Shown piece by piece: positions 1-8,573 of a DNA stretch of 19,433 nucleotides. Under the pieces are notes generated by a model, which worked only from the letters and a program-made list of their open reading frames with translations, was not told the DNA's origin and made no database searches. Source of the DNA: Chrysochromulina tobinii (Eukaryota; Haptophyta; Prymnesiales; Chrysochromulinaceae); assembly GCA_001275005.1 (NCBI GenBank), contig JWZX01001948.1, positions 1-19,433 on the forward strand, given 5' to 3'. Each line of letters opens with the position of its first letter. The first letter of the stretch is position 1. The translations under genes were made by a program, and so were the position numbers.

Positions 1-48
1 CACAGCACCTCTTAACTCACGACTCAAGATCACTCAGCAACTCTTAAC

Positions 49-186
49 TCAACCCAACTCATCTGAATCAAGGGATGCCCTGGTCGGGCCCCACAGCGCC
101 GAGACGTAGCGTCTTGCCCGCCCGCCGCCGACACGCGCGCCTCCGTGGCATCGGTGACGCGCGCCCGAGCCGCCGAACTCGTGCTT
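49..186 (-). pseudogene. 3' end of the split Gag-like ORF (layer 0)
   Basis: This is the last 45 codons plus the TGA stop (TCA on the plus strand at 49-51) of the Gag-like ORF whose main part lies at 9864-11699. It was separated by the layer 1 transposon, which duplicated the TA now at 186-187. Read on the minus strand from 186, the frame starts AAG CAC GAG TTC (KHEF) and follows directly on GAT (D612) of the main part when the transposon and one TA are removed. The segment is Gly/Arg/His-rich (GGSGARHRCHGG, VGGGRARR), which fits a basic nucleic-acid-binding tail. The family of this tail is not recognised. The 48 bases to the left hold only a short repeat of GAGTTAAGAG on the minus strand and no gene. 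Confidence 0.6.
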
Positions 187-187
187 A

Positions 188-214
188 GGGTGGCCAAACG
201 CGTCGTTTTGGGCA
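188..214 (+). repeat. Left terminal inverted repeat of layer 1
   Basis: This 27-base sequence begins GGGTGGCCAAACG and ends GTTTTGGGCA. It is the exact reverse complement of 9836-9862. Including the flanking TA the identity is 29 bases. The core AAACG-CGT-CGTTT is itself a small perfect palindrome, a possible transposase-binding feature. Weaker similarity (CGTTTTC) continues a little further inward on both sides. Confidence 0.85.
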
Positions 215-347
215 TGAAACTCGCGTTTTCGTGAGCAAAAAAGAGGTGGACAAAAAGCGACGCTGCGCGCCCTCCCGAGCCTTTTCAACCGATCGCGATG
301 GAGGCAGCGGCATCCGAGGCGGCTCAGCCGCCTCGTCCGTGCGTGAG

Positions 348-433
348 GTGCGTGGCGGTCCCAATCGAATGCGCTTCGGAATTCGCTTAGTTAGCCTGCT
401 CTGACACTGGGACCGTCGGTCCTATCGACGCAG
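348..433 (+). other. Predicted intron in the layer 1 gene (86 bases)
   Basis: Begins GTGCGT and ends CGACGCAG. The in-frame sequence upstream of 434 has a TGA at 402-404, so the long coiled-coil ORF has no ATG of its own at its beginning and needs an upstream exon. Splicing to the ATG exon at 298-347 gives an uninterrupted frame. Confidence 0.5.
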
Positions 434-1690
434 GTTGGAGCTTCTATCTACGTGCTGTTCTGGGGTCGCAAAGCAGAAGGATCGCAGCGCCAGCGCGCTC
501 GCCAAGATGCGTGACGTGGTGGGTGAGTGGCGTGGCCGCGCCGCCGATTTGGAAGAGCAGCTGTACGAGGAGCGGCGCAAGCCTGATGAGCGCGTGCGCA
601 GCCAGAATGCCAAGGCGCTTGCCGCACGTGCCGCAGCTGAGGCACGAGCGGCTGCGGCATGTGCAGAGAGTCAGCGGCTGCACGCTCGCCACGTGCCGAT
701 GCGCAACGCGCTCGAGCGCGAGCGTCAGGCCCGCAAGGAGGCCGACCGCGCTTTGCTCGAAGAGCAGCAGCGCCGCGAGCGTGAGCGCGAGCGCCTCGAG
801 AATGAGCGCGTGGATGCGCTGCGGCAGCAGGACAGAGAATGGCGCTCTAACAACAAGCGTGCTCTCGAGGCTGCCGCTGCGGCCGAGGCACTCGAAAAGC
901 AGCTTGAACGCGCGAAGCGTCTGAGAGGCAGCGCTTGGGTGCAGGAGGCGGAGCGGCTCGAGGCTGAGCTCGAGGAGGCGCGCACCCGAGCAAAGTGTGC
1001 CTACTCCCTCGTCACGGCGCTGCGCCGGAACCAATCGGCTGCGGAAGTGACGCGCCTGCGAGAACAATTGCAGAAGAGTGAGGCACTCGCAGCAGAGGCG
1101 CAGCAATTGTCGTCGCGTGCCACAGAGGCAGTTGAGGTCATGCAGGAGGAGTTCGAGAAGGACGCGGCGGCTGCAGCCGTTGTGGCGCGGCGCGCTGCGA
1201 AGGCGCACTCGATGGCGCTCAAGCGCGTGCGCGATGCACACGCGGAGGTCAAAGAGCTCAAACTCGACGTGTCGCGTGAGGTTGCCTCGCTGCGGCGACA
1301 GGCGGAGGCGGAGGCGCGGTTCGACGAGCTGTGTGCGCGGCTCAACGCCGGAGACGAGCGCGTGCTGCAAATGCAGCATGAGCTCCAGGCGGGCTGCAGA
1401 GTCCAGCTGTCGTTGAGTGTCAGCTCTGGTGGCGGGGTGCGTGCTGCCGCCGGTGTGCAAACCAACGAGGCCCAGTTGGCCGAGCTCCAGGCCGACGCAC
1501 GGCGCGCAGTGGCTGTGACGATGGAGGCGGCGCTGCCGCCGGAATCCGAAAAGCAGCTGGTCGAGGCGGAGATGGCCCGCCGGCTCGGCAGCGAGTGGTG
1601 GCTGCAGCTGCCCATCACCAAGCAGCAGTCCATCTGCCGCGTGTGGGCGGCGACTTGCAATGCTCACCGCTGGGTCAATGTGGGCAAGGG

Positions 1691-1699
1691 CTTCGACGA
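1691..1699. repeat. Left 9-base target duplication of layer 2
   Basis: CTTCGACGA at 1691-1699 is repeated exactly at 8115-8123, immediately outside the TACCCTT ends of layer 2. The duplicated bases belong to the coding sequence of the layer 1 gene (GGC TTC GAC GA). Confidence 0.85.
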
Positions 1700-1816
1700 T
1701 ACCCTTCAGAAAATGTACACCTTACAATCTGCAGCACATGGAGCTCCCTGGTTGTTGGCACAGATGCCTTAAAAGCTGTGCTTGGTGGGGGGGGACTTGG
1801 GGAGGGGCACTGTTAA
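1700..1816 (+). repeat. Left terminal inverted repeat of layer 2
   Basis: Aligned with the reverse complement of 7998-8114, it matches over about 117 bases at roughly three-quarters identity by eye. Shared blocks include TACCCTT at the tip, GGCACAGATG, AAAAGCTGTGC and a run of G. The copies differ enough that the element is not freshly inserted, or that the ends evolve independently. The repeat lies 113 bases upstream of the transposase ATG and is the likely place for its promoter. No clear TATA box is visible. Confidence 0.8.
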
Positions 1817-1929
1817 GTCGAAACTTGAAACCATTTCAAAATTAGGCTCATGTGCGCTTCGCTAAGTTTGCGCGCGCCTGAACGCGCAATGCACGATCAA
1901 CCGGAAAAGCGGAAGGGTCTCGCCGCGTG

Positions 1930-4179
1930 ATGCGGTGGGCCGGCAGCAGTCGGCGCCGTCTGACAGCTGTGCGGCGGACGAAGCGCAGTGCTACAACCGC
2001 CGATGTGAATGTTGCCGAGGGCTCTTCGGCTGCTGAAGATGATTGCTGTGCCATCGAAAGCGAATTGGAATGGACTCCTGTTGCTTTCTCGCTTGAGGAT
2101 ATCGTACCATCGCTTTGGCTGCCGTCGTACGTCGACCTATTCCGCGCAGAGCTCGCGCACAATCGGTGCCTCACCGGGCGCAGTGGCAGCGCCCTGGCTC
2201 CATCGTCGTATCGGGCACGCTTGACAGGTACTCATGGCGAGGTGTACGATGCGAAGATGCTGCGCCGCGAGCGCGATCAGCTGGCCATTGAGGTACACGC
2301 GAACAATATGCGCTGTTGGTCACCTTCGCTGGTCGCCCGCTCGATTGCGTACTTCCACCTGACTTCAGTTTGGCAGAGGTCAGTGGAAACTGGGCAGCGC
2401 CGCCTCGCCTCGCAGCCTGCCACGCTCAAAGCACTTCGGTTGATGCGTGACTGCCGCCCTCGCACAGCCTGGGAGCACGGTCGGCATGTATTTGCTTATG
2501 CATTTGATCAAACCTATGAGTGGGTTGGCATGCCGAAGCATGGCAGACGGCAGGTGCTGGATACGGTGGATGCCCTTGGAATGCCAATGGCTATCACGCA
2601 CGAGGTGTACATCAACTCGATCCAGATGCACCTCCCAGCTTCCCTTGGCACGCTCTCTCCAGCTGATATTGCTGCGATCCAAGCTAACCATGGTTCAGCC
2701 TACACTGAGGACTACAATGACCTCTTGAGCTTCCTGCGCGTATGTCTCTCGCTCCCTACTCCCTACTGACGCGTCAAAAGTGAACCCCTGTGCTGATCAA
2801 GGTCGCCCTCTGTCGCGTCTGTCCCATCGCAGCCACAGGCTGTGGAGCTATACCTTGAAGAGTTTGCTGCAGATGCACTGCTCTCTGTGCAGCAGGCTGC
2901 AACTCGGTCGGGGTCTCCGGTCGAACTGCTCAGCCTGCGGGCTCTCGCCCACTCTCTCTTTGGACGCCGTCCAGTCGATCCAGGAGGTCCCTCTGAGTTT
3001 GATATCCTTGAGCCCCTCATGAAGTGCAACACCATGTCATACGACGATAGCGTGAAGATAGAGGCGCACCTGGCTGGGCACTCGGGGGCGGAGCGTGTTG
3101 TCGACATTGCACTTGGTGACGGCCAGTCCGTCATTCTCTTGAAGAACATGAAGAGGCGGTGGACGCGGCAGTACGCTCGCTGGGTGATTGCTGTAGGTGG
3201 CTTCCACGAGCATGCTCATAGCATGTTTGGGCTCAACGAGATGTTTTGGTCGTGCTTGGTGTGCTGGTGCTTGGAAGCCATGCGGATCACCAAGGTGTTT
3301 GCGGTCACCAAAGACCTGGAACACAACAACTACGCGCACGTTCAGCAGGCTCATCATGCGATGACGATTGCAATCATGGCCTTTCTGGTTCAGGACGTAG
3401 TCGCACCGCCGCCATCTCTGCTGCTCCGCTCCCCAGAGCTGTACCTGCAGCAGGTTCAGTCTGCATCAGGAGTGGTGCTCGTGCGCTATCTTCAATATGC
3501 TGGTTTCCCAATCCTGCAGTGGCAACGTGCAGCGCGCGAGGGCGATGGCGGCAAGCTGAAGAAGCTCTTTGCCTATTCGCACCACGTCTTTCGTTCAGTC
3601 TGCCATAAACCGGTCTGCGCCCAGGTGTCCTTGATTGCGCTGCTCGGCTTCTGCTGCACCCTACCAGCGATCCAGTCTGTTCTGCTCGCCACTGTGAGCC
3701 TTTCGCTCCTCGGACGCGCGGGGTCGAACATGTACACGGATCGAATCCTCGAGTACGTGAACAAGATACAGCAGGGCAGCAAGCGATCCGCGAGCGCTGC
3801 TTCGTTTGGAAAGGCTCTTGACTTCACGACCCTTCTGCGCGCCCAGATGCACGTGCGCCATACGTTCCAGGCAGCAGAGACGGGTGCTGCCGAATCTGAC
3901 GATCCCGTGACCGAGAACATGCTGCGCATGGCGCGCATGCTGCAGGACAAGCTTGTCACTAATCTCGGTCGTGACCTGACCATTTTTGACGCGTACAACC
4001 ACTGCTGGCACACAGGCACCCCTGTGCCTCTCAACACTGGCGACTTTCGCTATAGACGGCCATGGGAGTGGTATGAGCGGGTGCAAGTCGCACGCTCCTG
4101 CGGCAAGCATCGCACTCGGCACGAGACGTGGCTGTCATATGCTGTTCGTTTTGTGCATGAGCACTTCTTCCCTTTCTAA
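1930..4179 (+). CDS. Transposase-like protein of layer 2 (DUF6589-like)
   Basis: Two exons, 1930-2739 and 2833-4179, joined across a GT-AG intron (GTATGT to CATCGCAG, phase 0), give about 718 residues; acceptor CCACAG at 2838 is an alternative and removes two residues. The ATG at 1930 is the first in frame after a TGA at 1879-1881. The N-terminus is basic (RRRLTAVRRTKR), like a nuclear signal. Residues near 189-199 read FAYAFDQTYEW. Around 360-400 come VVDIALGDGQS and GGFHEHAHSMF. This order, an FDQ-type acidic motif, then GDG, then a His-containing FH segment, resembles fungal and animal DUF6589 proteins that occur in mobile elements; I infer that homology from memory of the pattern. Asp193 and Asp366 are candidate catalytic acids; a third acid is not assigned. 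Its role would be to bind the TIRs and cut and rejoin the element. Confidence 0.6.
2740..2832 (+). other. Intron in the layer 2 transposase-like gene (93 bases)
   Basis: Starts GTATGT and ends CCCATCGCAG after a pyrimidine-rich stretch. The upstream frame would otherwise stop at a TGA after CCC TAC, and the downstream ORF has no ATG at its beginning. Splicing at phase 0 joins LLSFLR to PQAVELYLEE. Confidence 0.7.
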
Positions 4180-4446
4180 GAGCGCGTGTATGGTTTGAGT
4201 GTTTGCATGTATTCCTGTTTGACTGAGCTCACCAGACCACACACACTCCGTCAAGACACTCCCCTCGCCTCCATTCCGTCGCTTATTCCGTATTTCCGTT
4301 TGAGATGCAACCCACGCCGGGCGCCTCTCCCAGTGCAGCGCCAGCGGCGAAGCAGCATCGCACGTGCCCCGACTGCCTCTATCGCCCACGCAACAGCCGC
4401 TTTGGCTCAATGAGGCTTAGGTACAGTCCCTCTCTCTGCCAGGGTA
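4180..4446. other. Convergent 3' intergenic region inside layer 2
   Basis: The two layer 2 genes end 267 bases apart, tail to tail. The stretch has no convincing ORF and no obvious AATAAA on either strand. It must hold both 3' ends. Confidence 0.6.
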
Positions 4447-7400
4447 CTAGCTAGATCCGCCGGCGCCGCCGTCCGCTTTCTTACTCGGGTCCCTCATGAG
4501 GGACCCCATAAGGGATTGAAACTTGTTTGCATCGAACGATGTAGTAGTAGACATGAAGAGCGACGACCACATGGCTCGGTCCTGGCGCAGCTCGTCAGTG
4601 GTCACCTGTGCGGCTTCCACCTGCATGCCAGCCACCGCCAAGGACTGAGATTTAGCGGCAAGATCTGCACTGACTGATGTGAGCTGGGATTCAGTCTGTG
4701 CAAGGGAGGTTCGCAGCCTTGCATTCTCTGCCTCAAGGGCCCCTTTCTCTGCCTTGATCTGAACGAGAGTCAGGCGAACGTCAGCCAGCTTGATGGTGAG
4801 GTCCTTTACCTCGCCCTCGAGCTCACGCAGCCTCGTTGGGTCGCTGACTTGGCAAGCTACAGCCATAGGAGTCAATCCGACCAAATGGGAGCTCGATGAG
4901 GACAAGGAAGATGAGGAAGGCGTGTTGTTCTTGGCTGCTGCTGACATCATGTCACGCAGGTTTTTCGGTTGCGGTTTTCCGTCTCCCTCGTCATCCTCGT
5001 CATCCTCGACGTCCTCGACGTCCTCGACTTCGTCCTCTTTCGGAGCTCTCTTTCTACGCCCCCCGCGCACGCCTCTCGCTGGCCTCGGGACCTTGCCCTC
5101 AGGGGAGTTGCCACCCATCTGTGCAGCCTCCTTGCCACGCTTCGATTGCGCTGCCTCAGCCGAACCTTTGCCAGCGGCGGCCTCTTTGCCAGCGGCGGCC
5201 TCTTTGCCAGCTGCAGCCCCTTTGGCAGCCGCGGCCCCTTTGCCAGCTCCGCCTGCAGCTCCGCCTGCGGCTCCGGCCTGCAAACGAGCAGTCCTTGAGG
5301 CTTCGAGCTTTGGGGCCATGGCCACGAGCTCTCCCAATAGGGCTGTGGCACCATCGGTGTTGCGTGGCTCGTAGCCAAGCGCAGACGGCAGAGATGCGAC
5401 CAGCTGTGCCTTAGCCGTGAACCGTTGCAGAGCTTTCATGCGCCTCTCTTCTGTGTAGTACTGCCCCTGCTCCGTGCGCTCTGCATCGAGTTCAGAGGCA
5501 AACGAGGCAACCGCCGACTTGAGGATGGCATTCTCCAGAGCCTCCTTCTTGTCGGCGTCCTCGAAGGCGGAGTAGCTGCATAGGAAGGTCAGAGTGTTGC
5601 TCCGGGAAATGAGCCCAGAGTCGCTCAGAACAGAAAAGAGCTCCGAGGACTGCAGCAAGGCCCGCAAACGCGTGTTCGCTTCCACGCCCAGTATGCTTGA
5701 AAGCTCTCGGATAGCCTCGACGCGACGCAAGAGGATGGGCGCGCTGCCTGTGAGTGGGAAGCTGTGCGCATAGATTGGGGTCTCTTCGCTGGATTCGATG
5801 ACCTTGTTGTTGTTTCGCCACTGGACTGAGCGAGGCGCATTGGCTCCGCGACGATTGTGGCCATCAGAAGCAACAGCTGCCACTTGCAAGCCGAGAAGGA
5901 AGCTCTTTGACGCATCCCGTGTGTTCGTGACGAGGTCGATTGGCGTTGCCAAGCCGCAGCAGACGAACATGCTCGTAATGCCACCAGATGCATTTGGCAG
6001 TGCATATAAGTCCAGAAAGCGCGGAATGCAGCGTGACTCACCGCCGTCACCAACCTGCTGTGAGCAATATGATTGAATGGGGGTCAGTGCGGAGAGCTCT
6101 CGCAGCCGTTCGGCGTCGGCGCCTAGCGGCGTCGGCGAGGCGGCGGCGGCGGCGAGGCGGCGGCGAGGCTAGGCAGCAGCAGAGGCAAGGGCGGCGCGGC
6201 GAGGGCAGCAGCGGTGATGCCACACCTGATCAACCCTTTGGACGACTGCAGTGTGCCACTGTGTGGCCGAAAAGAGCACATCGATGACATCGAATGGCTT
6301 CACAGCCTTGGCTTGCTCGAGTGTGGCCAGTGGCGGTGGTGTGGAGACAGCGCGAGCGCTTGCAGCTGCCGTCCCAGCGGCGCTGGCCCCATGGGATGGA
6401 GCAGCAGCCTGCCTAGAGGCGCTCGCAGCAGCTGACAGCACTGCTCGATCTGGTTCGGTGGCGCTTGCAGCTGCCGTCCCAGGAGCGGCGCTTGCACCAA
6501 GGCATGGTGCAGCAGCCAGCCCCGCGGAGGCGCTCGCAGCAGCCTCCCTCTCCTCATCATCACCACTACCACTCGCCCCCACTGGAGCCTCTGCTGATTC
6601 AAGGCCATGAACAGGCACAGCAGGCCGCGTTGATGAACGAGGTGCATCTACGCCCAGATTTCTCGCGGGCGCGTCTACTGGATAATTGAGCTCAAGCCCT
6701 GAGAGAGAGAGGCGGGGGCGTACGCTATGACAATGTGATGTGGGGCAGGCAGGCAGGCAGCAGGCAGGCCAGTGTGCACGATGGTGATGGCAACGATGAT
6801 GATGAGCATCCTTCCACGAGCTAGGCTCGCGGTTGGATTGAGGTACGGATGACGTGATGGGCAGGCAGGCAGGCAGCAGGCAGGCCAGTGTGCACCCAGC
6901 AGCAGAGGCTTGGGAAAAACCTGCGAAGGCATCAACTGGGCCCCTGACAAAGATGCCCTCCTCGCCTTCCAGTTCGTGCTCCGCCGCGTCCAGCTCGGCT
7001 GCCGCCGTGGCCGCTGCCTCATGTTCTCCATCGTCGTCATCATCGTCCGGCGGCATGTCCTCATCTTCATCTTCTTCCTCGCCATGCTCTTCGTCTACAT
7101 CGTCAAAGCCATCCAGGTCTTGCTCGCCACTGGCCTTGAAGCGAGCCCAAATGGGGCAATCTATGCACAAGAGGCGAGATGCGTGTGAACGATCGTGAGC
7201 AATCATCTGGCAATCAACGCGACCCTCACAAAAGTGACGCGAGGGAGAAGCTTGCACAGAGCACAGGGTGAGCCTGCAGCGCGTACTCTCAAGCACCCAG
7301 GTATGAATGTCTTCGAGCTCGAGCAATGATGGGTACACGCTTCCAACCTCCTCCTTCTTCTTGGGCACGACGCTCGACTGGAAGAAGCCTCCTTCCTTGC

Positions 7401-7900
7401 GGGTCCGGTCGAGGTCGAGCTCCATCAGGAACGCGTCGAACGTGTCGCCGTGATCAAGGTACCTTTGGTCGGGGTAGCCGAGCTTGTTCCTGCGCGCGAA
7501 CGCCTTCACCGCCGGGTCTGATGGCTTGAGCACCTCGAGCCAGATGACGTCGGGTGACTGCCGTGAGATCATCGCGTAGACATGCTTTGAGCACTTGAAG
7601 TCGCATCCACGCAGACCGACTCCACCGCGGCCCGGCTTCGCCGATGCACGAATGCTCACCTGCCGATCACGCGTGAACATCCCGTGATTAGCAGCCAAGA
7701 TCGCACCGGCTCCACGGCTGTGGCTTGCGCAGGGCAAGCGGGCGCACCCCAATTGGAGCAGCGATGATGAACCTCTCGTGCGCTTGCGCAGCCGACGCCC
7801 TTGTGAACTCGTCCGCCCGCCGCACACGTAGGGCGCCTGTGGTGACGTCGCGCACCACCTGGTCGCGGTTGTAGTTGCTCGGCGGCGGGTTGTCGCTCAT
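4447..7900 (-). CDS. Layer 2 accessory protein: Cys/His, acidic, Ala-rich, coiled coil
   Basis: Four predicted exons on the minus strand, 7900-7748, 7659-6896, 6724-6226 and 6054-4447, give about 1007 residues in one open frame. The ATG at 7898-7900 starts MSDNPPPSNYNRDQ, about 100 bases inside the right TIR. Residues 70-74 (CDFKC) and 179-219 (CRLTLC, HFCEGRVDC, LLCIDC) could bind metal. Residues near 232-262 are almost all Asp/Glu. Exon 3 is Ala-rich low complexity and ends with DVLFSATQWHTAVVQRVDQ, which continues across the splice into VGDGGESRC; this could be a small beta-barrel. Exon 4 holds a six-residue K(E/G)AAAGK-type repeat, a basic patch, an EDVEDVEDDEDDE tract and a C-terminal coiled coil near 880-950. 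Function is not recognised. Facing the transposase gene, it is probably an accessory DNA-binding or complex-forming protein. The splice model is inferred from phase-compatible GT-AG sites. Confidence 0.6.
5150..5260 (-). repeat. 18-base tandem coding repeat
   Basis: Several near-identical 18-base units (plus strand TTTGCCAGCGGCGGCCTC) encode the six-residue K(E/G)AAAGK-type repeats of the layer 2 accessory protein. The unit length keeps the frame, so copy number can vary without disrupting it. Confidence 0.75.
6055..6225 (-). other. Intron 3 of the layer 2 accessory gene (171 bases)
   Basis: Donor CAG|GTGTGG at 6225 and acceptor TTGCTCACAGCAG ending at 6055 (a CAG three bases earlier is also possible). 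Both sides are phase 0. Splicing removes a GCC-rich simple-sequence stretch (6110-6180 on the plus strand) containing an in-frame stop, and joins QRVDQ to VGDGGESRCIPRF. The coding frame is open for 28 codons upstream of the internal ATG at 5970, which supports an upstream exon. Confidence 0.65.
6725..6895 (-). other. Possible intron 2 of the accessory gene, with a duplicated segment
   Basis: Donor GG|GTGCACAC at 6895 and acceptor CATTGTCATAG ending at 6725 would remove 171 bases and keep the frame. The region contains two near-identical copies of about 35 bases (plus strand about 6744-6780 and 6861-6895), rich in GCAGGCAGG and ending CCAGTGTGCAC. On the minus strand each copy starts with the same donor-like GTGCACACTGG. 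The copies lie in different frames relative to the ORF, which suggests noncoding sequence, although the frame is also open without splicing. Confidence 0.45.
7660..7747 (-). other. Intron 1 of the layer 2 accessory gene (88 bases)
   Basis: Donor GGG|GTGCGC at 7747 and acceptor GATCGGCAG ending at 7660, phase 0 on both sides. Without splicing the ATG-initiated frame ends at 70 codons; with it IIAAPIG continues as VSIRASAKPG into the long second exon. Confidence 0.65.
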
Positions 7901-7997
7901 GTGACAAGGCTCACTGACGACAAGGCCGGCGGGTGCGCGTCGAGAAACTGCGCACGCGTGGATGCCGCCCTTCTGTGAACATACAGGGTGTTAATTT

Positions 7998-8114
7998 GGT
8001 ACAGTACCCTGACACATACCCCCCTCCACCCTGCACAGCTTTTTAGACATCTGTGCCATCTGCCAAGGAACTCCAGGCGCTGCACAAGAAAGCATGCATA
8101 TTTTTCTAAGGGTA
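7998..8114 (-). repeat. Right terminal inverted repeat of layer 2
   Basis: This is the partner of 1700-1816, read on the minus strand from TACCCTT at 8114. Its inner edge is about 97 bases before the ATG of the accessory gene, mirroring the left end. On the minus strand a GTATGT at the inner edge is followed about 45 bases later by TGTTCACAG, which could be a 5'UTR intron; this is speculative. Confidence 0.8.
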
Positions 8115-8123
8115 CTTCGACGA
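8115..8123. repeat. Right 9-base target duplication of layer 2
   Basis: CTTCGACGA, identical to 1691-1699 and immediately outside the AAGGGTA end of the element. Confidence 0.85.
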
Positions 8124-8140
8124 AGGCATAACGAAGGCAT
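8121..8140 (+). other. Excision-footprint-like duplication
   Basis: The 9-base word CGAAGGCAT occurs twice, at 8121-8129 and 8132-8140, separated only by AA. Deleting 11 bases restores GGC TTC GAC GAA GGC ATC AAG GAG GCC in the layer 1 gene. A 9-base direct repeat with a two-base spacer is what imprecise excision of an element making 9-base duplications would leave. It overlaps the layer 2 duplication by three bases. A simple replication slip is the alternative. Confidence 0.55.
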
Positions 8141-8573
8141 CAAGGAGGCCTTCGATGCGATCAAGGCCGAGAGGGCTGACGGAGCAGCAACGGCAGCGGC
8201 TGGCAAGCCCAAGGCGGGCTCGCCCTGGGATCAATTGATCTACGAGGTCACCAAGATGCTGTGCATGAATGCTCGCAAGATGAACGTCGCGATCGGCCAG
8301 GACCTGCTTGGAATGCAGGTGGTCGAGCTCAACAAGGATCCGGATGCGTGCGTGCACACGAAGCTCAAGGTGATCATCGGCGAGCGCTTCCTTGTCACAT
8401 TCACCAACTCGAAAGTCGCCGTCGCCCTCGAGTCCGAGCTCATCCCAGAGGCTGAGAGGCTCAGCACCCTGATGGAGACGCGCCGTGTGCGCAAGGCGAC
8501 CGACAAGCAGCACAATCGGCTCGAGGCGTCGCGGTGCTCGAGCACTACAAGGATCACGACGAGTTCGACGCGA
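8124..8573 (+). pseudogene. Layer 1 gene, middle part
   Basis: This continues the layer 1 coding sequence from 1699. After the 11-base footprint the frame reads EAFDAIKAERADGAA, then a globular stretch of about 110 residues with WDQLIYEVTKMLCMNARKMN and HTKLKVIIGERFLVTFTN. Near 8526-8530 one base appears to be missing: the frame changes from HNRLEAS to AVLEHYKDHDEFDA. The segment ends at GCGA (8570-8573), where the inversion begins. The function of the region is not recognised; its position before the transposase-like domain suggests part of the same enzyme. Three disruptions make it non-functional. Confidence 0.6.

Larger units (their letters stand above)
298..1699 (+). pseudogene. Layer 1 gene, 5' part: coiled-coil region, interrupted by layer 2
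   Basis: Proposed exon 1 is 298-347 (ATG at 298, MEAAASEAAQPPRPCV). A GT-AG intron follows at 348-433 (donor GTGCGT, acceptor CGACGCAG). Exon 2 runs from 434; AG plus G makes an Arg codon and keeps the frame. Exon 2 encodes about 420 residues, mostly a long Arg/Glu/Ala-rich coiled coil (for example AADLEEQLYEERR), then a more globular stretch with WWLQLPITKQQSICRVWAA. At 1699 the frame runs into layer 2, so the visible ORF ends with 24 transposon-derived codons at a TAA (1770-1772); that tail is not native. The true continuation is at 8124, giving GFDEGIKEAF once the footprint there is ignored. The upstream exon is a prediction from frame and splice-site fit. The coiled coil probably serves multimerisation, an inference. 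Confidence 0.65.
1700..8114. mobile_element. Layer 2: 6.4-kb two-gene DNA transposon
   Basis: The element starts TACCCTT at 1700 and ends AAGGGTA at 8114, with imperfect inverted repeats of about 117 bases (1700-1816 and 7998-8114), and is flanked by the 9-base duplication CTTCGACGA. Removing it and one duplicate joins the two halves of the layer 1 coding sequence. Inside are two convergent multi-exon genes and nothing else: a transposase-like gene (1930-4179, +) and a large accessory gene (7900-4447, -). Both spliced frames are open end to end, so the copy may be autonomous. A 9-base duplication with long ends is seen in Mutator-like elements, but the encoded protein resembles DUF6589 proteins rather than MULE transposases, so the superfamily is unassigned. 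Confidence 0.85.

Noticed and set aside
444-1667. 407-codon minus-strand ORF
   Set aside because: It is antisense to the coiled-coil exon. It has a Leu/Arg/His-rich composition typical of a shadow frame and no recognisable domain.
1700-1772. The last 24 codons of the coiled-coil ORF as its natural C-terminus
   Set aside because: They lie inside the layer 2 terminal repeat; the real continuation is at 8124.
4790-5414. Plus-strand ORFs of 172-194 codons with Ser and Pro runs
   Set aside because: They are shadows of the repetitive, acidic exon of the layer 2 accessory gene.
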